From Prorocentrum cordatum (lineage: Eukaryota; Sar; Dinophyceae; Prorocentrales; Prorocentraceae), in the NCBI GenBank assembly GCA_963575745.1, contig CAUYUJ010019624.1:61001-125000 (forward strand): a stretch of 64,000 bases of DNA, in the 5' to 3' direction. The notes under the pieces are model-generated. The model was given only the letters and a program-made list of their open reading frames with translations, was not told the origin of the DNA and searched no databases. How positions within the stretch are numbered: position 1 is the stretch's first letter; each line of letters starts with the position of its first letter. Below are positions 53,014 through 63,059 of this stretch, piece by piece. Made by a program: the position numbers and the translations under genes.

Positions 53014-53053
53014 GACTAGGGCTGCCCCGTGGACTCCGTCCACGACAACTTTC
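53014..53053. repeat. HP1 site 19
   Basis: GACTAGGGCTGCCCC, then GTGGAC TCC GTCCAC. Type ii follows but breaks off at about 53465. Confidence 0.85.
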
Positions 53054-53479
53054 TGGAATGATTCTCGGAGGAACGGCGGAGACTTTGACGAAACTCTGTA
53101 GGCACGGCTGCAGCCAGGGCGGTGGCAGCGAGACCGCGCCTTCGTGTCCGAGCCCTTGCAGCGCTTCAGCAGCTTGGCTCTGGCGCGCGGCTCGTTCGCC
53201 TCCCTCCTATTGAAAGCACTTTTGTCTCTCGGGGATGTGCTTCAAAGTCGAAACCCATCTGAGGCGTCTCAGGAGCGCCCAGGGACGGGCTCGGGAGGCC
53301 CTCGGGGAAAGCCACCGGGAGCGCCTGGCAGGCTCGCAAGGATCTCCAGGGAGGGTCCAAGAGAGCTTCAAGAGGGTGTGAGACTTGATACGATCTTAAC
53401 AAAAACAGCTGTTGGGTCGGACGTGCTCCGCTACGTTGGGGAGGCTGTTTTGTTGGAGTTCTGTTGATGGCGAAGCTCG

Positions 53480-54540
53480 CTTGGGCGTGTCAGGAGCGCC
53501 TGGTCCCCTCTCTTGGAAGCAGTTTTGAAGCCTCTTTGGGCCTCTTGAGGGTTGAGGGCCTCTCAGGTCCTCTTGTGGGCCTCTTCGGGACCTTGTTGGG
53601 CCCTCTTGGGCCGCCTGATCTCTTCTTGGGCCGTCTTGGGGCCCCGTTCAGCGTTCCGCACGTCATCCTCACTGTGTCCATCACCTGGGCGGCCTCTCGG
53701 AAACACGCCCATGGAATCCAGGGCCACCCAAATATCTCGCGGCGCCGCGCCGTGCGAGCCCGATTAGCTTCGCGCTCTCGCGCCCGCACCCACGGAGGAG
53801 GGCAACGCTCCCTAATTATGCGGCCACTGATGGCGGGCGCTTCCTTCTCCTTGGGAACCGTTTGGGGGCCTCTCGCGGTTTCTTTTCGCCCTCCTTGGAC
53901 CGTTTTGCGGCCTCCTGGGGGCCTCTTGGGGCCCTCTTGGGTGCCCTTTGGGCCGTCTTGGGGCCGTCTGAGGCCGTCTTGGACGCCTCTGGGGCCGGCT
54001 TGGTGCCGTCTTGGGGCCGTCTTGGGCCGTCTTTGGCCGCTCTTGGGGCTGCCTGGGGTGACTCTTGGGCCGTCGTGGGCGCCTCAGGAACGGTCCTGGG
54101 CCGTCCTGGGGCCGTCTTGGGCCGTCTTGGGGCCCTCATGGGGCGCTCCTGAGGCGTCCTGGGGCGATTTTGGGTGTGAATTTCCCTCTTGTACGCTTTG
54201 TAAACGAAAAGCATAAAAAAGCATGGGAATTACGAACATTTCCGTTTTCCCTAGGGGTTGGGACGATTTTTGCTTGCACGGGCTCTCTTGGGGTTCTCCT
54301 TGGAGCCCACTTGGAGCGTTTTCGAAGCCTCTTGGGCGGTCTGGGGGCTATTTTGGGCGTCTGCGAATGTCTTGGGCCGTCTCGGAGGCCCTCTTGGTCT
54401 GTCTTGGGCCGCTCTTGGGGGGCCCCAGGGTCGTCTCGGAGCGCTCTTGGGCCTCTTGGAAGCGCGCCGGGGCCTGCTGGGGTGCTGGGGCTCGCAAGAG
54501 CCCGCAGGGGCCGCTGGGGCGCCGGAAGAGCTCGCCCGGA
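53480..54540. repeat. 10/11-base repeat field
   Basis: It includes a CGCACCCACGGAGG unit at 53787 and parallels 7727-8500. Link motif at 54228. Confidence 0.85.
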
Positions 54541-54584
54541 CCCCCGCCCCTATCGCACGCGCGTGCGCCTGCAATTTAGTAGAG

Positions 54585-54832
54585 ATGACCTCAGGCTCCA
54601 GCTTCGCCTCCCACATCTCACTCAGCACTGACAGCGCGTGTTGCCATCGTCCGCCTTTTCCGCATGCGCTGACGATCGCAATGTAGTGGCTTGGGACAAG
54701 TTGCGCACCTTTTCGAATTCCTTCACGGAGCAACCGCAATGCTGCGCTCCATTGTTTTGTCCGGCCGCAGTTCTTGATCGACACTTCGAAGGAAATAGCG
54801 CCTTCTCGAGACCCTCGACCGATGTCCAGCAT
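54585..54832 (-). pseudogene. PPR retrocopy, 5' end preserved
   Basis: ATG at 54832-54830 opens MLDIGRGSREGAIS. Then comes a non-canonical PPR (FEVSIKNCGRTKQWSAALRL ... GAQLVPS) and a canonical one (HYIAIVSACGKGGRWQHAL ... LEPEVIS). Sequence then loses the PPR pattern (TKLQAHARAIG) and enters the 10/11 repeat. The start is supported by leader relics 20-70 bases upstream and by the frame. The PPRs here are richer in ordinary residues than the cassette pairs, so this may be the parent type. It lacks a targeting peptide and is cut after two motifs. Confidence 0.65.
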
Positions 54833-54854
54833 CCGAGAAGACAAGACACCGCGG

Positions 54855-54903
54855 CATGAGTCAAAATTGCCTTGGGTCCAAATGGCAGCCAGAATGTCTA
54901 CGG
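54855..54903 (-). other. Three tandem spliced-leader relics
   Basis: Minus strand, 5' to 3': CCGTAGACATTCTGGCTG (54903-54886), CCATTTGGACCCAAG (54885-54871), one G, CAATTTTGACTCATG (54869-54855). The second and third match the truncated leader CCATTTTGGCTCAAG at 12 of 15 positions each. As at 34765, the innermost relic ends in CTCATG, and the outermost has ATTCTGG. Confidence 0.75.
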
Positions 54904-54948
54904 TTTGTTGGTTGATTCGTTGGTCTGTCGGCGGGTCCCCCAGCCGCC

Positions 54949-55040
54949 CGCCCGCGCGCCCGCCCAACCGCGCACCCGCGCGGGCGCCCGCCGGCCCGCG
55001 CGCCCGCCTGCCCGCGCGCCCGCCTGCCCGCACGCCTGCA
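54949..55040. repeat. GCCCGCGC simple repeat
   Basis: CCCG/CGCG tetramers, with ACGCCTGCAATG at the end. It lies between the PPR retrocopy and the pentamer satellite. Confidence 0.9.
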
Positions 55041-55084
55041 ATGTGGGTGGCGCAATCTAGCTGGTGCAATCTATGTGGTGCAAC

Positions 55085-57015
55085 CACTGTGGTGCACAGC
55101 AATGCAAGGCAATGCAAAGCAACGCCGTGCAAGGCAATACAACGGAAAGCGAAGTAGCGCAACACAATGCAACGCAATGCCAAACAGCGCACATCAATAC
55201 AAGACAATGCAACGCACTGCAAAGCAGTGCAGAGCACTGCAGAGCGATGCACATCAATGCCAAGCTATGCAAAACAATGCAAAGCAAGGCAACGCAAAGC
55301 AAACCAAAGCAAGGCAAAGCGACGCAATGCAGTTCAAAGCAATGCAAAGCAACGCAAAATAATTCACTGCAACTCAATGCAAAGCCGTGCAAATGAAAGC
55401 AACGCAAAACAAAGCGAAGCAAAGGCCTGCAAAGCAAGACTAAGCAATGCGAGGCAACTCAAAGCAATTCAAAACAAAGTATAGCAAAACAGCGCAAAAA
55501 CAATGCACAGTCATGCAAAGCAATACCATGCAAAACAACGCAAAACAACGCAATGCAAGGAACAACACCGCAATGCAATGCAAGGCAGAGCAATGCAAGC
55601 AATGCAAAACGATGCAAAGCAATGCAAAGAAAGACACATCAATGCAATGCAAGGCAAAACAATGCAGAGCGACCCAAAGCAACGCAAATCAATGCAAAGT
55701 CGCATAGCGCAATGCAACAGAATGCAACACAAAGTTATGCAGAGGAATGCAAAGCCACGAAACGCAAGGCACAGCAACGCAATGCAAATCGGCGCAAGGC
55801 ACGGCACATCAACGCAATGCAAAGCAATGCAACGCAAGGCAAACCAATGCAAAGCAATGCACGACAAAGCAGTCCAATGCAAAGCAAGACGAAGTAATGC
55901 ACAATGATGTCAAGCAGTGCAAAACCATGCGACGCTGAAAAACATGCTACGCAATGCGAAACAATGAAACACAAAGCAACGCAATGTAACGCAACTCAAC
56001 GCAACACAATACAAGACAATGCAACGCACTGCAAAGCAATGCAATACACCGCAACGTGGTGCAAACCAGTGCAAAGCTATGCAAGGCACTGGAACGCACG
56101 GCAGCGCAAAGCATACCAAAGCGCGGCAATGCAACGCAATACAAATCAATGCAACGCATTGCAAACCAGTGCGCTGCAACGCAATGCAAAGCAATGCAAA
56201 TCAAAGCAATGCAACGCAATGCAACGGACTGCAACGCACGACAACGCTGGGCAAGACAATGCAAAGCAATGCAAGGCAATGCAGTGCAAAGCAATACAAC
56301 ATAATGCGAAACAATGCAAAGCAATGCCATGCAACGTAACGCAAAGCAACACATAGCAAGGAACAGCAACGCAGTGCAAACCAATGCAAAGCAGGGCAAA
56401 GCAGGGCAAAGCAAGGCAAAGCAATGCACAGCAATGCAGCGCACTGCAAAGCAAAGCAATACAAAAGAAACCACTGCAAGGCATTGCACAGGAATGCAAA
56501 GCAACGCAAATCGATGCAAAGCTACATAAAGGAATGCAAAGCAATGCAAAGCAAGGTCATTCAAAGCAGCGCAACGCCATGAAACATAGGCGCAGCATCG
56601 AAATGCAAAGTATTGCAACGCAAGGGAATGCAAAGCAGTGCAAACCAACGCAATGCAGGGCAATGCAAAGCAATGCAAGACAATGCAAAGCAATGCAATG
56701 CACAGCAACGCAACGCACTGCTGAGCAATTCAAAGCTATGCGCTGAAAAGCAAAGCAATGCAAAGGAGCACACAGCAATGTAAAGCAATGCCAACCAATG
56801 CAAAGCAACGCAAAGGGGTGCACAGCAACGCAACGCAACGCAAAGCAGTGTCATGCAAAGCAACGCAAAGTAACGCAAAGCAACACAACGTAAAGCCAAT
56901 CAACGCAATGAAAAGCAACGCAATGCAAAACAGCGTAAACCAAGGCAAAGCAACACAAAGCAATGCAATGCAGAGTAATATAAAGCAGGACAAGGCAACG
57001 CAATGCACAGCAACA
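55085..57015. repeat. AANGC pentamer satellite
   Basis: About 385 units of five bases: AATGC, AAAGC, AACGC, AAGGC and rarer AATAC, ACTGC, AGTGC. Phase holds without indel from about 55120 to 55490, over 70 units, and long phased runs continue. Variation is concentrated at the third base. Both strands lack stops, giving KQCNA- and CIALHC-type frames. Flanks share TGTGGTGCAA (55068 on the left; 57026 on the right). Confidence 0.95.
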
Positions 57016-57340
57016 CAAACAAATCGATGTGGTGCAATCTAACGGCGGCGACGGGGCGGCGACAAGGCAACGACTGCGGCTACATAGCCGCCAGACCGGC
57101 ACGCAGGCCCACTTCCTTTGAAAACCAAGAAGAACCCCTAAGTTCAAGCAATGTTCAGCGAAATCGGAAATCTAGAAAGGACATCCTTAGGAATCCTGTG
57201 GAGATCCAAAGGCAATCCTCGGAACACTCTTGATTGGTTCCTCAGGACATCCTTCGGAACTCCTGTGAAATCCTTGGCGTACTCGTCACATGGCAACCCA
57301 GGGGGAGCCAGAAAACTGACTCGTCACCCTCATATTCCTC
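57016..57340. other. Unique segment
   Basis: It contains a short tandem (GAACACTCTTGATTGGTTCC, GGAACTCCTGTGAAATCC). No gene is supported. Confidence 0.5.
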
Positions 57341-57344
57341 CCCT

Positions 57345-57790
57345 TGAGCCTCATCATCATCATTATCATCATCATCCCCTCCTCCTCCTCCTCCTTCTGC
57401 TCAGACTCATCTTTTGTATGTTCACCCTACGCCCTCATCAAGCTCATCATCAACCTCATCAACCTTATCATCCACCTCCTTCTGTTCATCTTCGTCACAA
57501 TAGTCATCATCATGTCCTCCCTGCTTCTCATGCTCATTCTGGTCATCCTCCTGCTCATCATCAATATCCTCATGATCTTGCCCCCTCCCTCTTGCGAACC
57601 CTCCCAGAAACATTCGGCTGAGACTCCATTCGGCGCACCCATCACGCACTTCGTGCTTCCTGGCCTCATATGCTTTCGGCTCATTCCTAAGATGGCTGAG
57701 AGGATCTCTCATTCGGTAGACCTCTCGCACCTCGTGCCCGACATCTCTCCAGAGGCTTCTGGCTGAGGCTCGATTCGGCACACCGCTCAC
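57345..57790. repeat. CAT-rich tract and a 152-base duplication
   Basis: CATCAT- and CTCCTC-rich sequence to about 57585. Then GGCTGAGACTCCATTCGGC...TTCCTGG (57616) recurs as GGCTGAGGCTCGATTCGGC...TTCCTGG (57762). The minus strand is an Asp/Glu-rich open frame (EQEDDQNEHEKQGGHDDD), which the triplet tract alone could produce. Confidence 0.65.
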
Positions 57791-57799
57791 GTGCATTGT

Positions 57800-58140
57800 G
57801 CCCGTGGCTTCCTGGATGCTTTGAGTTTGCCTCGCAATTCAGGATGGCCAGGCAGAAAGAAACCGAGTATTATGCCCCACTCGCGGCATGATAAGACATG
57901 CAACAACTTCTTCCACCTGGCCACCCAAGGGTGCGACGCAAAACAGAAATGATGCGATTCTTCTCGCACCGTGACAACCCCGGGGGGCGCAATAACAAAA
58001 CCTCTGGGACATCACTTGTTGCACACGGCAGCACAGGCGGGCGGGACATATATTGTTCCATTCCACTCGTCACGTTGGAATGCAAAGAAGGTGGACAACA
58101 TACCCTTCGATTATATTCGTTTCCTTGGAATTCGTCTGGT
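57800..58140 (-). pseudogene. Unknown protein fragment
   Basis: Minus strand: YVPPACAAVCNK, a stop, then CPRGFVIAPPGVVTVREESH, FCFASHPWVARWKKLLHVL and GFFLPGHPELRGKLKASRK. The composition is protein-like and unlike the flanking repeats. One in-frame stop and no start codon. The family is not recognised. Confidence 0.5.
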
Positions 58141-58159
58141 TAGCAACGGCCGCGAAGGC

Positions 58160-59010
58160 GACGATTGCGACGGGCGGGCTGATCCTAACGGGCGAATCGG
58201 GTTGGCGGGTCACGGGCGGGTCTGGCAGGCGGACCCTGACGGTCGGGTCGGGCGGGCGGACCCTGACGGGCGGGCGGGGCGATTCGGCTAGAATATCGGA
58301 AACAATGTGCAATCCATCCAGGGAGGCATCCACGGCGACGGCAACGAGGGCGACGCCCACGACAACGAGGGCGACGAAGACGGGGACGACGAAGACGACG
58401 CGGACGACGACGAAGACGGTGACGACGACGAGGGCGACGACTGCGACGACAGCCCTGATGGGCGGGTCGGTCGGGCGGACGCTGGCAGGCGGGGCGAGCG
58501 GGCGGGTCGGGTCGGGCGGACCCTGCAGGGAAGGTCGGGCGGGATCCCAACTGGCGGGGCGGAACCGACGGGCGGGCCGACGGGCGGGCCCTAACTGGCG
58601 GGCTGGGCGGGCGGACCCAAGCAGGCGGGCGGGCCTGGTCGGGCGTGGACGTGAAAGTAGTGTGCAAGTCATCCATCAGGACATCCACGAGGGCGACGAC
58701 GACACAGACGACAACGACGACGAGGGCAGCGACAATGACGACGACGCCGACGAGTGCGACGAAGGGGACGAGGACGAGGACGAGCACGACGACGACGACG
58801 ACGAAAGCGACCACGACGACGACGACGATGAGGGCGACGACGACGACGACGCTAACAAACCAGTGGGGCCCAGACACTAATGGGCAAATCGAGATAGCGG
58901 ACCTTGGGCTAACGGGCGGGTCGGTCGGGCGGACTCTAACGGGCGGGCGGGTCGGGGCGGGCGGAATATTGACGTATGTAGTGTGCAGCCCATACAGCTG
59001 GACATTCACA
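58160..59010. repeat. Composite GGGCGG / GAC repeat, three units
   Basis: Each unit is a GGGCGGGTCGGGCGGGCGG box, then GTGCA--CCATCC---GGACATCCAC (58304, 58661, 58982; steps of 357 and 321), then a GAC tract. The middle phrase keeps one minus-strand frame (ALV-V-VD---D-LH). The G-rich boxes could form G-quadruplexes. Confidence 0.85.
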
Positions 59011-59029
59011 AAGGCGATGACGAGGGCGC

Positions 59030-60440
59030 ACGATGCATCCAAAACGGCTCAACGTGCATCCAAGACGGCCTAAGATGGCCTCAAGCTGGCCCAAGACTGC
59101 CCAAGAACCACCCAGTAGGCCTCCAAGACGGCACAAGAGGCCTCTGAGAGGATCGCCAGGAAGGCCAGAAGAGGCCAGCATCATTAATTTCCGAGAGGTT
59201 TTGACAGATTTGGGCATTTGCTTCTTCTCGGCCTTCCGACGGCCGAAGATGGCCCACGAAGCCCCCAAGATCGTCCCAATAGCGCCCAAGAGGCCCCCAA
59301 GATGGCCCCATCACGGCACACGAGGCCCCTAAGACGGTCCCAAGAGACCCCCAAAATGGCCCCATCACGGCACAGGGGGCCCCCAATACGGTCCCAAGAG
59401 GCCCCTAAGATGGCCTCCAAGACGGTCAACATTGCCCAAACGTTGCCCCAAGAGAGCCCAAGATGGCCTCAAAATGTCTCCAAGACGGCTCAAGATGTAT
59501 CTAAGTCTGCCTAAGATGGCCTTATGATGGCCCAAGGCGGCCTAAGAGCACGCCAAGAGGCCTCCAAGACGGCCCAAGAGGCCTCCAAGAGGACCTCCAG
59601 GGAGGCCCGAAGAGACCAACTCCATTTATTGGTTATAGGTTTGGGGATACTTTTGGCATTTGCTTCTTGTCGGCTCTCTGGCAGCCCAAGACAAGGGGCC
59701 CCCAAGATCGCCCCATGACGGCCCAATATGCCCCCAAGATGGCTCCAAGAGGGCCCCAGCACGGCCCCAGATGGCCACGACTGCCTCCAAGATGGCCGCA
59801 GATGACCCCAAGATGGCCCAAGAAGCGCCCAAGAGGCATCCAAGGCGGCCGAAGAGGAAGGCCAGACGAAGCCATTATCACTGATCCCCGAACGGTTTCG
59901 ACGTACTTTTGCACGTACTTCTTTTCGGCCGCCTTCCAACGGCCGAAGGCGGCCCAAGAGGCCACCAAGATGGCCCCAAGATCGCCCGAGAAGCCTCCAA
60001 GATGACCACATGGCGGCCCAAGAGGCCCCCAAGACGGCCCCAATAGGGCCTCTAAGACGGCCCTGAAGCGCCCCAAGAGGGTCCCAAGTCGATTCAAAGA
60101 TGCCCCCAAGACGGCTTCTGACGGCGTCAGACCAGCCAGGATTGCCCTCCCCAAGGCCCGCAAGAGGCTCAAGGAGGCTTCCACGAGGCCCCTCTGGGAG
60201 CTCCCAGGAGGCCCCAAGAGCGCCCTAAGAGGCAAGATGCCTCTTCCTCCAAGTGTTCCCCGAGAAATTTCCAAAGCGAATGGGGTAATGCATAGTCCGA
60301 TAATTTGGCCAAGCTGGGGCCAAACGTTTGGCCACAGAGGCGCTTCCCCCAAAGGCCCCCAAGAGGCCCAAGGAGGCCCCCAAGAGGCCTCTAAGAAACT
60401 CTTAGGGAACTCCCAGGCAGCCCCAGGTGCCGCAAGAGGC
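59030..60440. repeat. 10/11-base repeat field, inverted
   Basis: Here the plus strand reads CCAAGACGGCCC, the reverse complement of every other large field. Internal units (CCTCTAAGATGG, GGCCCCATCACGGCAC at 59302 and 59359) repeat tandemly. An AT-richer phrase (TTTGCTTCTTCTCGGCC) recurs at 59217, 59660 and 59919. Confidence 0.85.
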
Positions 60441-60600
60441 TTCTGAGAGGCCTCCTCCTCTTGCTCCTCTCCTTCCTTATCTTCCTATTCCTCCTCTTCC
60501 TCCTCCTCTGTTGTTCCTTCTCTTCTTCCTCCTCCCCCTCCCTCTCCTGATTCTCCTGCGAAATCCCCCAAGTGTTTCCGTTTCCAGGGTGGCTGATGCC
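60440..60600. repeat. CTCCTC tract
   Basis: Imperfect CTCCTT triplets, then GATTCTCCTGCGAAATCCCCC and a PPR stub. Confidence 0.8.
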
Positions 60601-60865
60601 GTCGGGCTCCCAGTGTTTACCCTTCTCGCACGCGCTGATTCCAGTGCTGCAGCTGATGACGTTGGGCCTCAAACATGGCCTCCCGCATCTCGCTCAGCAG
60701 CGCCAGGGCCCGCTGCCACTGCTCGCCCTTCTCGCACGCAGTGATCCCAGCGCTGTAGCTGATGACGTTGCGCTCCAACGTCGCCTCCCACATCTCGGCC
60801 AGCAGCGCCAGCGCCCGCTGCCACTGCTCGCCCTTCTCGCACGCGCGGATCCCAGCATTGTAGCT
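60600..60865 (-). pseudogene. PPR motifs, two and a half
   Basis: YNAGIRACEKGEQWQRAL... ending LERNVIS, YSAGITACEKGEQWQRAL..., then a third after a frame change (HWNQRVREG reads as the shifted form of NAGISACEKG). It ends near 60600. Confidence 0.7.
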
Positions 60866-60896
60866 GACTAGGGCTGACCCGCGGCCTTCTGGCCGT
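60866..60896. repeat. HP1 site 20 (GC stem)
   Basis: GCGGCC, loop TTCT, GGCCGT; the outer pair is G-T. Type iii follows. Confidence 0.85.
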
Positions 60897-61475
60897 GGAA
60901 TCTGCCTGCCATGGCGTGGATGTGGAAGTGGAGCGTCTCCGGGGCCTCGCAGGCGAGGGGAGGTTGGAGGAGACGGCGTGGATGGAGGAGGTGGCCGCTG
61001 GAGGGGGAGGTGGGCGAGGGATGCAGGCAAGCAGGCCTGAAGGCAGGAACGCGATGGTAGAGGCGGCGTCAGTGGAAGCACACCCATGCAGGCATGACAT
61101 GGTGTGGACAGAAACTGTTTCTCACGCCGCAGTATGTGTTCATCATAGCTTCTGCGGGGAGGGTAGCCGTGATAATTGTATCTGCTCCTCGCCGGGGCCG
61201 AATGCTTATTTTATCTGGTAGTGTGGTGACAATGGGGCCGGTGGGCGCGGCCTAAGAGGCCCGCAAGAGGGCGGCGAGACGGCCCAAAAGGTCTCCAGTA
61301 CGGGCCACGAAGCTTCTTAAACGGCCCCAGAGGGCTCCACGAACTCCCTAAGTCGGGCCCCAGTGCGAGGACACGAATCGGCCTTTCGAGCGCACCGCCC
61401 CAAGACGTCCCCAAGAAGCCCCTCAGACGACGCTGGAAGTTCGACGCTCCCCAAGAGAGAAGGGTCCAAGGCCTC
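60897..61475. repeat. Type iii module
   Basis: Third copy, closest to 15882-16440, ending at the boundary phrase CGACGCTCCCCAAGAGAGAA. Confidence 0.85.
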
Positions 61476-62815
61476 TTGGGGGCCGTTAAGGGGCCTCTTT
61501 TCGGTTTCCTGGGGGTCTCTCGGGGCCCTCTTGGGCCGTCTTGAGTACCTCTTGGGCTGTCTTTGGGTGATGTGGGGCCGTCTCGGGCGCCTCTCGGACC
61601 ATCTTGAGGCCGTCTTGGGGCCATCTTGGGCCGATCTTGGCCGCTTTTGGGGCTGTCTTGGATGTTTCTTGGGCTGTCTCGGGCGCTTCTGGAGCCGTCC
61701 CGGGGCCGTCTCGGGCCGTTTTGGGTGGGGCGATCTGGGGGCCTGTACAGTCGTCTGGGAGACTGTGCAGATGGAAAGGCTTGGAGACGGGGCGGTGGGG
61801 GCCGGCACAGCCATCTTGGAGACGGGGCGCTGGGGCCGTCTAGGGTTATTATGAACTGTTCTTGGGGCTGTCTTGCGTGCGTCTGATGCCGTCTGTGGGG
61901 CTTTTGGGGGCTCTCCTGGGGGCCTCTGAGCGCGTCTTCGGGCGAGCTGGGGGCCTGAGTAGCCGTCTTGGCCTCCGTCTTGGGCGCTAGGACGAAAAAA
62001 CAAGATTCCCGTCGGGAATGGGACGATTTTGGCCTCTCGGGGCTCTTGTGGAGGCCCTTCTAAGCCATCTTGGGCCTGGCCGTGGGGGCCTCTGAGGCTG
62101 TCCTGGGGCTCCCATGGGTGCTCTGAAGCTGTCTTGGGTGCGTCTTGGGCCGTCTCGGGTGCCTCTGGAGCCGTTCCGGGGCCGTGTGGGTCCGTTTGGG
62201 GGCCCTCCTTGGGGCCTCTGGGCCCGTCTTGGGGCGAGCTGGGGGGCCCTGATAGAAGATATAATGAAAATGTGCGATTCCCGTTGGGAATGGGGCGATT
62301 TTGGCCTCTTGGGGCTCTCCTGGAAGCTCCTGGTGGGAGCCTCCTGGCCTGCCTTGGGAGCCCCTGGGGCTGTCTTGGGGCTTCCAAGGGTGCTCTGAGG
62401 CCGTCTTGACGCCCCCTGGAGCCTCTCGGAGCCGTCCCGTGGGCTATTATGAACTGCTCTTGGGGCTGTCTTGGGTGCGTCTTGGGCCGTCTGGGGCGCC
62501 TCTGGAGCCGTCCCGGGGCCGCCTCGGGCCGTCTGGGGGCCCTCCTGGGGTGCTCTGGGGACGTCTTGGGGCGAGCTGGGGGCCTGTAAAGCCGTCTTGG
62601 ACGCGGTGAAGACGAAAAGAGCGAGCATATCAAGGAGCCTCCTGGCCTGCCTTGGAGGCCTCTGGGGCCGACCTGGGGCTCGGTTAGGTCCCTCTTGGTC
62701 TGTCCGGGCGCTCTCGTGGGTGTCTCTGAGCCGTCTCGGAGCGGCCCGGGGGCTCGTAGGGCGGCCCGGAGGGCCCGGCCAGTCTTTCAAGACAGAGGAC
62801 CGCACGCAAAGATCG
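61470..62815. repeat. 10/11-base repeat field
   Basis: Parallels 16430-18070. Link motifs at 61990 and 62268. Confidence 0.85.
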
Positions 62816-62830
62816 CTGCATTGTAGAAGA

Positions 62831-62860
62831 GACTATGGCTGACCCGTGGACTTCGTCCAC
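62831..62860. repeat. HP1 site 21
   Basis: GACTATGGCTGACCC, then GTGGAC TTC GTCCAC. A unique sequence follows (GTTTGCCAGCGTGGACAGTG). Confidence 0.85.
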
Positions 62861-63059
62861 GTTTGCCAGCGTGGACAGTGTGGGTGTGTTGCTGGATGGC
62901 TGCGTACTGCATGCTGGATTGCTTGACGATTGCTTGTGCCGTGCGAAGCTTCCGAGAAGACAAACATCCAAGGCCCTCGCAATGTCGTCCAAGACGGTCC
63001 TTTTGGGTCTGAGAGACGCCTCTCGCCTCTCGTGGGCACCTCTCTCGTGGTAGCAATTC

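Noticed and set aside
55085-57015. Open frames rich in Gln, Asn, Lys and Cys in the pentamer array.
   Set aside because: AANGC makes no stop codon except through rare variants, so all six frames stay open; no frame is favoured.
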